Source: Rapana venosa (Eukaryota > Mollusca > Gastropoda > Neogastropoda > Muricidae). From it: DNA of 64,000 nucleotides. The translations under genes and the position numbers were made by a program. The notes under the pieces were generated by a model. That model was given only the letters and a program-made list of their open reading frames with translations, was not told where the DNA came from and searched no databases. Where the stretch lies: contig CM054155.1 in the NCBI GenBank assembly GCA_028751875.1, forward strand, positions 53,434,067 through 53,498,066, written 5' to 3'. Positions 38,313 to 52,340 of this stretch are shown one piece after another; the first letter of the stretch is position 1, and each line of letters starts with the position of its first letter.

Positions 38313-39028
38313 GTTTGCTTGTCACCTCAGGCCTTTTTCCACTAGACGCCAAAATATGCGGTAGGGTTGTCAGGTGCCGATTTTGCGATTTTTGTATAAA
38401 ACTGATAATATAGACATTTCCAAACAGGAAAACATCAATAAAATAATAATATTTAGTTTCTTTCCTTATCAAAATCGGATTTTAATACACATAGCCACCC
38501 CAGAAGACGAGCGATTTTGATGAAAAAAATCCCTTAAGAGACTACTTTTCCCGCAACCTGTATCCCCTCAAGATTTATAATAAACACACCAAGTCACACA
38601 CTGTTTGAAAAATCAGTTTCGACCTTCACACTGTGTCAACTATATCTGGCTTGAATTGAAACTTTATCCAATGAAAACGCTCAAAATAGGGGAGCAGTCA
38701 TAAACAAAACGTCACTAGGGGGGAGATGTCATTCTCCTCATTGGCCGAAGGGAGCATGTGACCTACGAAAGCCAAGGAGGAGATGCCTGTAACAAAATGG
38801 TGCAGTCCACTTCAAAGTACAATCGATTAAGAGAGATCTGCCTTTGCGCCTGTCGGCAGCACTGTGTGTGGCTCTGTGTTTGAATGCTGGATGTGTGTGT
38901 GTTTTTTCTTATTCCTTTCCAGAAATTTTTACATCTTGTTCGTGTTTTCACCCTGAGTTATTTGGTCAGGACATTTTTCTTTGTTTTTATCTACTTTTTT
39001 GAGATATTTCGATGTATAATTTTCATCT
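38313..39028. other. no gene recognised; may include the L2-like LINE 5' UTR
   Basis: No motif-bearing frame is seen. The right part directly precedes the long L2-like ORF and could be its 5' untranslated region. The left part is unassigned. Confidence 0.4.
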
Positions 39029-42000
39029 TTGTTTGAATTGTTCAAAACTATGATTCGACTTATGAATTGTGTTTACCTGACTGTGCTGGTCTTTGTGACC
39101 TATTTTAATCTGACCCTGCTGCCGTTCAACAAATTGCACGTGATTCACAAACTGACACCACCCCCATCAATCAAGTCTAGTGTGTGTTGTGCTACTACCA
39201 TGGCAGTGAGAGCCACGGACATTAGAGCTATCCTCGCACCTGAGATTTGTCAAAAACAGTACACACTTGCTCCTGATATTAAGCAGCGAATAACACACTT
39301 AGGCATTCATCACTGCAAAACCAGAGGGGAAAACGGGCAGACCGACGTCATCGCCAGTGGTGGGCTTCCCTCTCCTGAGTCTACTCCTTCACCTCTGACG
39401 TCACTTCTGTTACCCCTGACAAGGCTTCTTTCCCATGCTGCCATCCACCCGCCCCTTCAGCTTTTGATTGTTCTGTTGTTTGTAACTCTGATAATGTTTT
39501 TTGTTCTGATGATGATTATGTATATCATGATGTGTTTCAAACACCAAAGCACAGTTCTTTCACCATCTTCTACTCCTGATTCACCATCCAAACTCTTGTC
39601 TGTTCTTCTGCTAGCCGCATCTCCACCATCGCCTTCGTCCTCTTCCTCTGATGCTTGTCCAAACTCACCACTTTCATCTTCAACCTCTCCACCTCCTTCA
39701 GATCTCCTTCAAGTTTGTTTGTTCAATGTGCAGTCTGTCTGTCCAAATGGAAAAGCCGACTACATATCTGATTTCATCTCTGAAAAAAACATTGACTTAA
39801 CCTTCCTCACCGAAACTTGGCTCAAACCACATGGCCATGAGCCAAAAATAAAACAGCTGACTCCTCCTGGATATAAAACCATTTCTTTCCCCCGACTCTC
39901 TCGAGGAGGTGGGATTGCCATCATTCTCAAAGACATATTGGAACCATCTCTTTCTTTCAGTCACAACCTTCAATTCTCACATGAATCTTTTGAAGTTTGC
40001 GAAATCAATCTCAACCTACCTGGTCACTCTATTACTATCTGCTGCCTTTACCGTCCACCTCCCAGCCATAAAAACAACCTAACATCTTCTCTTTTTCACC
40101 AAGAATTCCAGTCACTCCTCGACCACTACAGCTTCTCTCCCACTAAACTTATAATTCTTGGTGATTTCAACTTCCATTTCGACAACCAGTCTTCTCCAGA
40201 TGTCAAACGTCTTTCTCTTTCTCTGTCCAACCATTCTCTCCCTCAACTGGTAAACGAAGCAACGCACAGATCTGGTCATATTTTAGACTGGCTGATTACT
40301 AATGCTTCATTTAATCTTGTCACATCTGTTTCTGTCACTGACGAACTGCATTCTGATCATTCCGCCATTCTTTTCCATCTCAACATCACAAAACCTGTAA
40401 GAAAGAAGAAATATGTTACTCGTCGCAATCTTAAGGCCTTAGACATTCATACCTTCTCTTCACAAGCTTCCGAACGTTTTTCACAAACCTCTGACCACAC
40501 TGACCTCTCTGATCACTATAACACTGTTCTCCGCCAACTGCTTGATGTGCATGCACTCCTACTGACCATCTCTTACCTGACAGACCCTGTGCGCCATGGT
40601 ATACCCAAGACATCTTGATAGCGAAGCGCAAACGCCGGCGACTAGAACGGCAGTGGCAGAAGTCAAATCCAAAATCAACAAACAGCTTTTCCGAAAATAA
40701 ATAAACAAAGTCAAACGCTTAATCCATTCAGCAAAGATAGACTACTACTCTTCCCAAGTTCTCTGTTCTACATCCATAAAATCTCTTTTTTCCCTCACTT
40801 CAAATCTCCTTGGATCTGCAAAAACAACTCCTCTGCCTAACACCCACAGCCTGTCTGAACTTCCATTCATATTTTCTGCCTTCTTTTCAGACAAAGTCCA
40901 CAACATACGCTCCAGACTGGATCAGACTCAATTCCAGCCTGCGCCTCCTGATCCCCAGTTCACTGGCACTCCTCTCTTTTCCTTCCATCCCACAAGTGAA
41001 AAAGAAATCATGACAATTCTGAAGGAAATGACTATAAAATCATGCGACCTTGATCCCATACCTGCTCCTGTTTTCTCACAATGCCTTCCACAACTTGTGC
41101 CTATTATCACTAAAATAGTAAACTCATCTCTTGTGTCAGGAAATTTTCAAAAAGCTCTTAAAACAGCAATAGTCACACCTCTACTGAAAAAGCAGGACCT
41201 TGATCCCAACATTCTGAAGAATTATAGGCCTGTCTCAAACTTACCCTTTGTCTCAAAAGTACTAGAAAAAGTTGTTCTTAAACAGCTCAACAGTCACCTT
41301 CATTCCAATGATCTTCTTCCCACTTTTCAGTCTGCCTATCGCCCCAACCACAGCACCGAAACCACCCTAGTCCACACTTTAGATACACTTCTACTTGCTT
41401 CTGATGCAGGAAAAATCTCCCTCCTCACTCTTCTTGACCTATCTGCAGCTTTTGATACCATAGATCACTCAATTCTTCTTTCTCGCCTCCAAAATACGTT
41501 TGGTATTAACGGCACAGCCCTCACCTGGTTTACTTCATACCTCACAGACCGGTTCCAGAAAGTTTTGTAAACAAAATTCAATCAAAACCTGTCAAAATGG
41601 ATTGTGGAGTCCCGCAGGGATCAGTCCTGGGCCCTGTTCTCTTTACTCTCTACACTGCTCCACTCTCACATATAATAAACAACCACCATATTGATCATCA
41701 TTTCTATGCCGATGATACTCAGCTTCAGTGCAGCGATACTGTTGAAAACTTGTCTTCCCTCCTGACAAATATGTCCTACTGCCTTCAAGACATTCAAAAC
41801 TGGATGACTCAGAACAAGTTACAACTTAATGCCGATAAAACCGAAGCCATGCTCATAGGGACCCAACATAAACTTTCCTCTATCGCAAAAACTTCAATAG
41901 AATTCGGCAATACGTCAGTTCCTTTGTCCAACTCTGTGAAGTATTTAGGAGTGTTCTTGACAACACACTCTCTATGAAAAAATTCATCACCCAGACCTGC

Positions 42001-42543
42001 CAGTCTTGCTACTATCAATTACGGCGCATAAGCGCGATTCGCAAGTATCTGTCCACTGATGCAACTTCCAAGCTTGTCACATCTCTCATTCTTTCACGTT
42101 TAGACTACTGTAATTCTCTTTTGGCTGGCCTACCAGCATCATCTATACACTCTCTTTAACGCATACAAAACTCTGCAGCTCGACTGGTCCTAAGAACGAA
42201 AAAATCTGAACACATCACTCCTCTTCTGCGATCTCTTCACTGGTTGCCTGTCTCACAAAGACTGGAGTATAAAATCAATACCCTCTGTTTCAAATGTCTC
42301 CACAAATCTGCACCCTCTTATCTCTGTAACTGTCTTCACCTGTACACTCCATCCCGTTCCCTTCGTTCAGCCGCAGATACTTTGTGCTTTCGAACACCCA
42401 GATTCAAACAAACCACTGTTGGCCGTCGCTCCTTCTCTGTTTCTGGTCCATCCACCTGGAATGACCTCCCTCTTTCACTTTGCCAAAAACCTTCACTTGA
42501 TACCTTCAAATCCAGCCTCAAAACACACTTATTTCCTACCTGA
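39029..42543 (+). pseudogene. L2-like LINE polyprotein: endonuclease and reverse transcriptase, frameshifted
   Basis: The first open piece (39029-40618, 529 aa) has two hydrophobic segments (residues about 12-31 and 144-169) and a Ser/Pro-rich linker. The AP endonuclease begins near residue 226, with LFNVQSV, LTETWL, RGGGIAII, YRPPPSH, LGDFNFHF and SDHSAILF. After a frame change and a stop near 40700, the RT follows: NYRPVSNLPF, LDLSAAFDTIDHSIL (41010-41570), [21 protein letters not shown] (41597-41977), then LSRLDYCNSLLAGLP and the C-terminal SAPSYLCN region to 42543. About five lesions break the frame, the last being a stop at 42157-42159. Inactive as written. Confidence 0.88.
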
Positions 42544-42604
42544 GACTTTCCCCCCACATATCTGTCCCTAATTTTCAACAGCATCTTCCACCTTCTAAGT
42601 GTTG

Positions 42605-42735
<131 letters not shown>

Positions 42736-42862
42736 GCGCGCGCATGGATTTGAAATCTGTTGTTCATTATGTTTAAGGAGAGTTGATGCCTGTAAATGAT
42801 TGAGTGCAAGCACTTCGATTTGTTTGTTTTTTTACAAGATTCAGCGCTATATAAATTCCATA

Positions 42863-42893
<31 letters not shown>

Positions 42894-43450
42894 CCTCGAA
42901 ATTCTGCTCGTTCTGCAAATATTCTGGATGGATAGAACTCATAAGAGCTTTAGCAATGAAGTGAGGACTATATTACAACTGATTGCAGTACTAGTTAGGA
43001 AAACATGAGCGAAAACGATCATCTGATGATCACGAAATCCCTGACCCATGACCTGACTGACTTAAACACAGAAAGGATGGCTGGTTACTCATGAACAGAA
43101 AACTAACAGGGCTTCTGATTCAAGCGATGAAGATATTAACAGTCAAATATATTTTGCCGTTGTGCTTTATCTGAACATCATCGAAGTAATCAAACTGAAT
43201 ACAGAAGTTCTCAGACAGCAAAATTGTTCAGTGATTTGACTGCAAAATTGTTCAGTGATTTGACTGCAAGTACCAACTGCTAAAAATAGGCTGAAAAACA
43301 AATGAAAAACTGATTCAGGCTAATGAGTTTCAGTAAAGTAAAGCACAATTGAAAAGAGCTTGCATTAAACATATTTCATCAGATGAACTACTGGCAGAAA
43401 CTGAATACGGCAAAATGCCCTAAAGGTGAGAAATTTTGTTTATAATTGTG
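42894..43450. other. no gene recognised; contains a 24-bp tandem duplication
   Basis: A perfect tandem pair with the unit 'gcaaaattgttcagtgattt' plus 'gact' lies at 43218-43241 and 43242-43265. Nothing else is recognised. Confidence 0.6.
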
Positions 43451-43471
43451 TGATGTGTGTGTGTGTGTGTG

Positions 43472-43524
<53 letters not shown>

Positions 43525-43635
43525 GTGTGGTGTGTGATATTTCATTTGTGTGTATACACACACACACATGTTGAATTTCATGTATGTTGGGGGTAGTGTG
43601 TATGAGTGAGTGAGTGAGTGAGTGTGTGTGTGTGT
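43451..43635. repeat. (GT)n and degenerate GT/GAGT arrays
   Basis: GT dinucleotides at 43451-43530, a short CA run at 43556-43568 and GAGT repeats near 43605-43623. Confidence 0.85.
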
Positions 43636-44153
43636 TATGCCTTTTCTTTTCCAGCCCTGAAAAGCATCTCATTTGGCATATTAGTGTGATTGCCTAGCAG
43701 CACTAGTACCTTTTTGAAACCTTGTCATCAAACCATGCAGAAGCCATCAAAGTGAGAAATCTTCATGATTGCAAATGTAATTAAATATGCAGAGCAGCAT
43801 AAACTTACATTTATCTGTGGGTGTGAAATATAGTTTAGGCACACACAGGGAAAATATCTGCAAACAAACAAGTTCACTGTTTTTGTTTTATTCTTTGTTT
43901 GACTGTATTTTTGTTCTCTGTTTGGTGCTGATTTCTTTCAATCAAATAAATTTATATTTTAATTGGAAAATGTGGTAATGGCAGTGATTGGTGAACGCTT
44001 CTGACTTGATCTTAGTAGCAAAGGGTCTGCTGTTGTGCTTATAAATAGTTAGCTTTTAAAAAAGTGTTGAAATCAGTTGCTTCAAGATTTGTTTTAAGAA
44101 TAAACCATAGATCTAGATTATAAGTAGCACATGTCACACTCACTCTCACTGTG

Positions 44154-44154
<1 letters not shown>
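43636..44154. other. no gene recognised
   Basis: A/T-rich sequence with no motif-bearing frame, convincing splice pair or repeat match seen. Confidence 0.5.

Positions 44155-44227
<73 letters not shown>
44155..44227. repeat. (CA)n microsatellite
   Basis: Uninterrupted CA dinucleotides. Confidence 0.95.
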
Positions 44228-44229
<2 letters not shown>

Positions 44230-44608
44230 GAACTATATTAAGAATATACCACAAATGCACATTGCATTTTCACCATCTTTCTCTTGTTTCATGTTTTATT
44301 TTAACAGTGCTTGTTCATCTTTTTTAAAAACAACAACAAACCTTTGATTTTTATATTGATATTGTTTTTGTTGTGTTTTAGCCTCAGCCACAACAAATTG
44401 ACTGTACTGACCACTCATGATTATGAAAATGGAATGACTTCAAGAGCCAAGAAGGGAGGAGGGAAAAAAGTTTAACACCGAAACCCTGACACCAGAAGAC
44501 AGTCTTGTGTTGTCTATAATAACTAAATTTGCATGCCAGTATATCTGTGGGTTTTTTTTATTTAGTGGGTGTGGGACACACTGCATGAATGCTTGCATAA
44601 TTCTCTCT

Positions 44609-46836
<2,228 letters not shown>

Positions 46837-46877
<41 letters not shown>
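46837..46877. repeat. (CA)n microsatellite
   Basis: Short pure CA tract. Confidence 0.95.
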
Positions 46878-46880
<3 letters not shown>

Positions 46881-48104
46881 GCATTCATCAGATAAACAGA
46901 CATATGAATTATGGGTAACAGGATGACAAATAATGAAATTATTTTGCAATACATGACAAAGCAGCCGATAAGTATTTATTTCTAGAAAAAGGATAATTTA
47001 CACTTGTTTCAGTGTGTGTATTTGTGTCTCTGTGTTTCAGATTATGTGTTTGTTCACTGTGTGTTTGTGTGTGGTGTACCAGTGTGTGCAAATGTTTTAT
47101 GTGTTTTTGCCCATGTAAGTTAGTGTTGTACAAAGCTGTGGCTAAAGAAATTAGAGTGTAAGCATTGTCTGTTTTCAGAGTCTAAAATTGGCTAAGGAAA
47201 TAGAATTGTGTTTTGTACATGTTCATATTATGTTACAACTTTGGAATAATTTTCAATATCTACAACATTGCCTCATTTACTGTGCAAATTTTATAATAAC
47301 TATTGCCCTGAAACATTGCATGCAGATGCAAAAGTGGCTTCTAAGAGCAATGCAATCCTTTAAAAATGTCTGGTCAATGAAGGTTTTATTCTTAAGCAAG
47401 GTTAAAAAAATTTGATAGTGTAAATTTGTTGATTTTAAGCAAAATCCATATTGGTGTTGTCTACACCTATGTAAATCCACTCAATCAAATTTGTATCCAT
47501 GGCACCTTTCTATTCATGCCCTTTGGCTTTGTAATAATTTTAGCTTCAACACTTCATACATTAGTTAAATGTAGATGAGGATGAGATGTACCTGTTTTTC
47601 ACCCCCCAAAGTGTTTTAAATCACTGAAATATTTCTTCAAAATATTAACTGTTGAAACTTAATATTCTAACATGAAATAATGTATTCTCTTTCTGTTTAA
47701 AATTTCATTTTTTTTGTAGAACCTGAGATATAATAATCAGCCACGGTAGTCCCCCATTAAAATATATTTTGTATTTGACACAATTCACATATTACCACAA
47801 AAGTTTGTAAACATGTACTCTTTTATGTATGTAAACAGTATGCAAAGTTTCATGAAGATTGAACATCGGTTGCTAAGGAAAATCTAACATTGAAGTTGTG
47901 ATTCAGTTTTCCTTCATTTTCTCAAAATGGCCGCTCACAGGGATTCCGCATTCTAAAACCCCATATCTCAGAATCTAAATATCCGATTTGAATGGAGTTT
48001 CGACCAGTAGAAAGAGCATTCACAATACAATTTGAATCACATAAAACATGAAAAAAGCTAGATGGTAAGAAGAGACTCATTATGTGCTGGAAGGTCACAT
48101 TTGT
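46878..48104. other. no gene recognised
   Basis: A/T-rich. The part 47740-48060 contains phrases such as 'gcaaagtttcatgaagattg' that look like an old interspersed repeat, but no second copy is present in the window to confirm this. Confidence 0.4.
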
Positions 48105-48566
48105 TAAAATGGTTTGAAGATTATTTGTCAGATCACACACAGCCATAGTTATCAGGGAGAAATGTCTTGTACAAAAACAGTACATGCTGGCATTCCACGG
48201 GGCTCTGTGCTTGGACCCCTTCTGTTTCTTGTTTATATTGATATTGTAATTGACATTGTTTCAGATATTAAACTTTTTACTGATGACACAGTATGTCCCT
48301 AGTTCTTAAGAAACCCTCAACTGAGAGGTGAAAATTTGAATTCTGATCTCGAAAAAGTAAAGAAATGGGCACAGCTTTGGAAAGTGAAATTTCGTAAAGA
48401 AAAAACTGAATTAGTGAATTTTGCTAGGGATCACAATTAGTGTTAACATTTGAGTACACTCACTTACAAGATGTTCCTCACCATAAACAGCTAGGTATTA
48501 CAATCCAAAACAACTGTAAACGGGATCAACATGTTTAAAATATTGCAAGTAAGTTAAACCTACATA
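48105..48566 (+). pseudogene. LINE RT palm/thumb fragment (Jockey/CR1-like)
   Basis: The reading gives KWFEDYLSD-like sequence, then AGIPRGSVLGPLLFLVYIDI and LFTDDTV, which is the RT catalytic region with the usual ADD altered to TDD here. A thumb trace and HVKNIASKLNLHT follow. Stops interrupt it. Its right end is cut by the 3' end of LINE B copy 2 at 48567, so LINE B may have inserted into it. Confidence 0.7.
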
Positions 48567-48954
48567 CCTTTTTTTTTGGGGGGGAGGGTGTTCTTTTTTT
48601 AAACTTTTTTACATGAACAACCTTATCTTATCTTACCTACTGTCTGGAGTAATAACAGCTGCCTGTGTTCTATTGATATTCAGCTGCAGTGGACAATCCC
48701 CTGGGTTTATAGTTGCTCTAGTGTGTGCTGCTGTGTGCTGTTCTAAACGTGTGGAGGAGTGATTTACATCTGTCTGAGTTTAGTTTTTGCTCTAGTGTAT
48801 GTGCGGTAATGTTAACTTTCCTTTCTTTCATCCATTTTCACACTCATTATAATAACTTGTTATGCCTCTTCCTTAGTTCCCTAACAAAGAGAGTTGAATC
48901 ATTTACATAGTTTACATAAAACCTTTTCTTAAGGTGTTTTTTCCCTCCTCATCA

Positions 48955-49008
48955 CCATTATCATCACATCATCATCATATCATCATCATCATCATCATCA
49001 TCATCATC
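48955..49008. repeat. (ATC)n microsatellite in LINE B 3' region
   Basis: ATC trinucleotides. The corresponding place in copy 1 is the GAT tract at 20960-20990. Confidence 0.85.
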
Positions 49009-49049
49009 TAATATCACTTTGGGCAAAGATATGTTACTTTAAAGGAAGA

Positions 49050-49170
49050 ACACCCACACGCATGCACGCACGCACGCACACACGCGCTCACGCACGCATT
49101 CACGCATGCACGCGCACGCGCGCACGCACGCACACATACACACACACACACGCACGCACGCACCGCGCGC
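49050..49170. repeat. CA/CG-rich microsatellite
   Basis: Alternating CA and CG dinucleotides, counterpart of the GT array at 20745-20905 in LINE B copy 1. Confidence 0.85.
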
Positions 49171-49171
49171 G

Positions 49172-49350
49172 CGCGACAGGATCACCTAGTGGCCAGAATA
49201 TTGCGCTCGAAATCCCACGATCGGGGCTCGAATCCCGCACAAGAGGACCTCTCCTTTGGAGTCAACATCAGCGCAGATCCTGCTCTCCCCAAAATTTCTG
49301 CGAATAAGACTATAAACCTAGGCCCCTTGCGCAACCGCATGCAGAACATC
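49172..49350 (+). mobile_element. tRNA-derived SINE-like segment
   Basis: The head has an A-box-like TAGTGGCCAGAA at 49187-49198 and a B box GGCTCGAATCC at 49225-49235, as expected of an internal RNA polymerase III promoter. The body has CTCTCCCCAAAATTTC and GACTATAAACCTAGG. It is antisense to LINE B and occupies the same position as in copy 1. Confidence 0.75.
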
Positions 49351-50155
49351 TTTTTTCCCCCACATCATTCACATATTCTTCTTTTTAAATCACATCATTC
49401 ACATAGCTACTTTCTTTTTATACATGATACATTTTTTTTCAGTACTTTCTTTTGAACGGTTAAAAAATGTATATACATATCTGAAAAGGTAGTGTTACAA
49501 TTTTTAAAAAACTAGATTTTAGTCTGTTGATATCTTTTTATATAGTCACGGACAATTTAGTTGAGAGCAATTTTCTCAGCTGTGCTTCTTGTTCAAAAAC
49601 CACCTAGTATTGTAGTGTAGATGCAGCTTTTGCAAGCAAGATAATTTTTTTGATCCAACGATTTGTTTCAGTAAGTTCCTTTGGATTATAGCCAAACAGA
49701 ATGTCAGTGACTGACAGATGAAAGTTTTTACCAGTTACAGACAAAAAAGTGTTGTCAATATATGTCCAAAAACGTTTTACAGATGGACATTCATAAAAGA
49801 AATGGTCAATGAAATCGATTATGTTTGAGCTGTAGTCACAAAACACAGAATCAGTTATACCCATTTTATGTAGCAAAATATTAGTTGGATACAGATTGTG
49901 CAGTATTTTCCATTACAGCTCTCCTAGTCTTACTTGGTTTGTAGCCAATCTTGGCATAAGCCATACATGTTTGTCAAGCGTGAAGTCAAGTTTTCTGTGC
50001 CAGAAATCAACTGCATGAGGTGTAAAAGATTCAGTGACATTTTTTGCCATTAGATGGTGCTTAATTTGCTTTGGTTTGGCATCAAATTTGCCTGCTTCTA
50101 TAGCTCTGTTATGTTCCTCTAAAAAGACCATCTTTCCCATGGTAATTGTGTCAAT

Positions 50156-50269
50156 GTGTTTGAACTATTGATTATTTGTCATTGGTTGTATGACTGTGTA
50201 AGATTGGGTCGAATGCATGTGCTTTGATTTGTCTTTGCAAGATATAGCGCTATATAAGTTCCTTTTCTT

Positions 50270-50300
<31 letters not shown>

Positions 50301-50306
50301 TTATTA
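50156..50306 (+). mobile_element. short insertion ending in an L2-like 3' tail with (TTC)n(TTA)n
   Basis: Absent from LINE B copy 1 at the equivalent place (about 19735). It ends with 'gcaagatatagcgctatata' followed by TTC repeats (50263-50298) and TTATTA. This is the same terminal motif as the L2-like LINEs. It may be a SINE using that tail or a very short LINE end. A clear target-site duplication was not found. Confidence 0.6.
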
Positions 50307-50780
50307 ATCCATGGTCTAGGGATTGCATTTTTGAGTGCAAAGTACTGAAATAGTGTTATTGCCTTGTTTTGGTTCAATACTTCAGTCACTTCTTTTAGTG
50401 ACAGCACACGTTTTTCCTGTGGATTACTAATATCTTTAACACGTATAAATCCCTTTTCTTTCCATTTTTGAAAGTTGATTATTCCATGTTTATACTTGAT
50501 AAGTCTATTATTAAAAAGATGCTGCTGTCCAATTTGTTCCGCTAATACGTTTTGCAAATTAGTTTTTGATGTTTTATCTAATAAAGTTGCATATTCATCT
50601 TTCCAAAATCTATTCTTAACTACTAAAAGTCCTTGTATTTCATAACAATAGCATATAACTTCAAATACATGGTGATCTGGGTCAATTTTATTTAAATGCC
50701 AAAGGGGGATGACAGCCAGGTGCCTGTGCCTCTATTGTACAGTCTACCTATCCACTGCAAATTAAATATCTCCTGCATTT

Positions 50781-50785
50781 GGACC

Positions 50786-50816
<31 letters not shown>

Positions 50817-51065
50817 GTATGGAATTTATATGGTGCTGAATCTTGTAAAGCAACAAATCAAAGCGCTCAGGTGACTTTTTGTTTTGTTTTTTGTTTTAAA
50901 TTTATGCTTGTGTATGCAGTTTTTTTTAAATTTTGTCATCTGTTCCAACCGGCACACAATGGCCTACTCTTTCGAACAGCGGAACAGGATTTAACATGTG
51001 CGCAAGATGTTCTGCATGCGTTCGCACACGGGGCCTCGGTTTATAGTCTCATCCAAGGACCATAT
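50781..51065 (-). mobile_element. composite SINE with 9-bp target-site duplication
   Basis: The element (50790-51056) is bounded by 'ggaccatat' at 50781-50789 and again at 51057-51065. LINE B copy 1 has the empty site with a single 'atatggtcc' near 19245. On the minus strand it starts within the SINE body (GATGAGACTATAAACC), continues with a domain shared with 57735-57860, and ends in an L2-like tail (CACCATATAAATTCC) and (TTA)n. The tRNA-like head is missing, so the copy is 5'-truncated. Confidence 0.8.
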
Positions 51066-52340
51066 TCACCATATTCAAATCCCCGTCTTTATAATCTGTT
51101 TTCATTATTTTAATTTTTACTTTTTCGAACGCCCGTCTGTTACTATATTTCTTTTGCCAAAGAAATTTGTATAAGAGTGTGTTAATTTTAATAAGAATGG
51201 GTTTTGGAAGAACTGACTGCCTAACGTATGTGAACTGACTGATCAAAACAGTTTTTATAACTATGATTTTGCCCTGTATACTTAGATCCCTTTTACACCA
51301 TTCTTTAATCATGGTGAGTAAGTTCGTTACACTTTTTCCCCAGTTGTCTTCTATTTCTATAGCCATTTCTCCAGGTGAAAAGATTATTCCCAGGATTTTA
51401 ATTTTATCAACAATATCAATCGGCAGATCATTGTCAAAAACACAACCTCTTCCCATTACTAATAACTTTGCTTTATTCATATTTAACTGTAATCCAGAGA
51501 AGCATAAAATTGTTTTACTATGTCACTTGCTAGAGCTACGTCATTTCTATTCTTCAAGAATAAAGTTGTGTCATCAGCTAACTGCAATATTTTAAGATGA
51601 TTAGTGTTTCTTTCACTCACTCCTGGTAACTGGATTCCTTCTATCCGAGAGTTTCTTGTTTTAATAGCTAGCAATTCTACCGCTAAAACGAACGTTAGAG
51701 GGGAAAAAAGGACAGCCTTGCTTAATTCCACAGTTAATTTTGAAGCTTTCTGATACCCACCCTCCATAATTTATGTGACTAACAGCGTTTTTCATAAATA
51801 TGTACCCATCTCTTAATAATATACCCATCTCTTAAAATCATGTCCAAAGCCAAATACATCAAATGTATGAAGCAAGTATGATTTCGATATAGAGTCAAAA
51901 GCTTTAGAGTAGTCTAGAGCCAGTAGATAACCTGCTTTGCCTGTTTCATTGAGATAGTTGATAGTGTCATCAAAAGTCCGGATTATTGTCCCTATGTTTC
52001 TTCCTTTGATGTAGCCTACTTGGTCTTCACTTACTAATTTTGGAATAACTTGACCTAATCTGATCTCAGTTATCTTAGCTAAAATTTTATAGTCAGTATT
52101 TGCTAGAGTAATAGGCCTCCAGTTTGTTAGATGTTCTCTGTGTAAGTCTTTCCCTTTATGGATCGAAGATATTATCCTTTGGTATTGCGTGTACGACAGC
52201 TCGCCTTTCTCAAAAGATTCGTTAAAGGAAGCAGTTAGTATTTCATTTAATTTTGACCAAAAAAACTTAAAGAATTCAATAGTAATTCCATCCATCTCTG
52301 GAGCTGAACCGTTTTTCATTCTTGCTAAAGCAGTCTCCTT

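Larger units (their letters stand above)
48567..52340 (-). mobile_element. LINE B copy 2 (Tx1/L1-like), with later insertions
   Basis: Same family and layout as 18161-21425, in opposite orientation. Right to left it has RT, C-terminus, an antisense SINE-like segment (49172-49350), a CA/CG array, an (ATC)n tract, a unique 3' segment (48650-48950) and a C-then-A terminus near 48567. It carries two insertions absent from copy 1: 50156-50306 and 50790-51056. By eye, coding parts of the two copies are about 90% identical. Its 5' end is joined to an RTE-like RT at about 52340. Confidence 0.8.
49480..52340 (-). pseudogene. LINE B copy 2 reverse transcriptase, interrupted
   Basis: The RT fingers and palm lie at 52319-51813: MDGITIEFFKFFWSKL, LTNWRPITLANTDYKIL, VGYIKGRN and LLALDYSKAFDSISKSYLL. 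The next piece (51767-51483) has FVLAVELLAIKTRN and LADDTTLFL. The thumb is at 51480-51049. C-terminal pieces follow at 50557-50310, 50140-49913 (TLDKHVWLMPRLATNQVRL) and 49876-49604. The last has FCDYSSNIIDFIDHFFYECP, with Ser where copy 1 keeps the second Cys. Motifs fit L1/Tx1 ORF2. The endonuclease and RT N-terminus are missing. Frameshifts and two insertions disrupt it. Confidence 0.85.

Noticed and set aside
49172..49350. A possible tRNA gene from A and B boxes
   Set aside because: The head cannot be folded by eye into a full cloverleaf, and it is followed by a SINE body shared with other loci.
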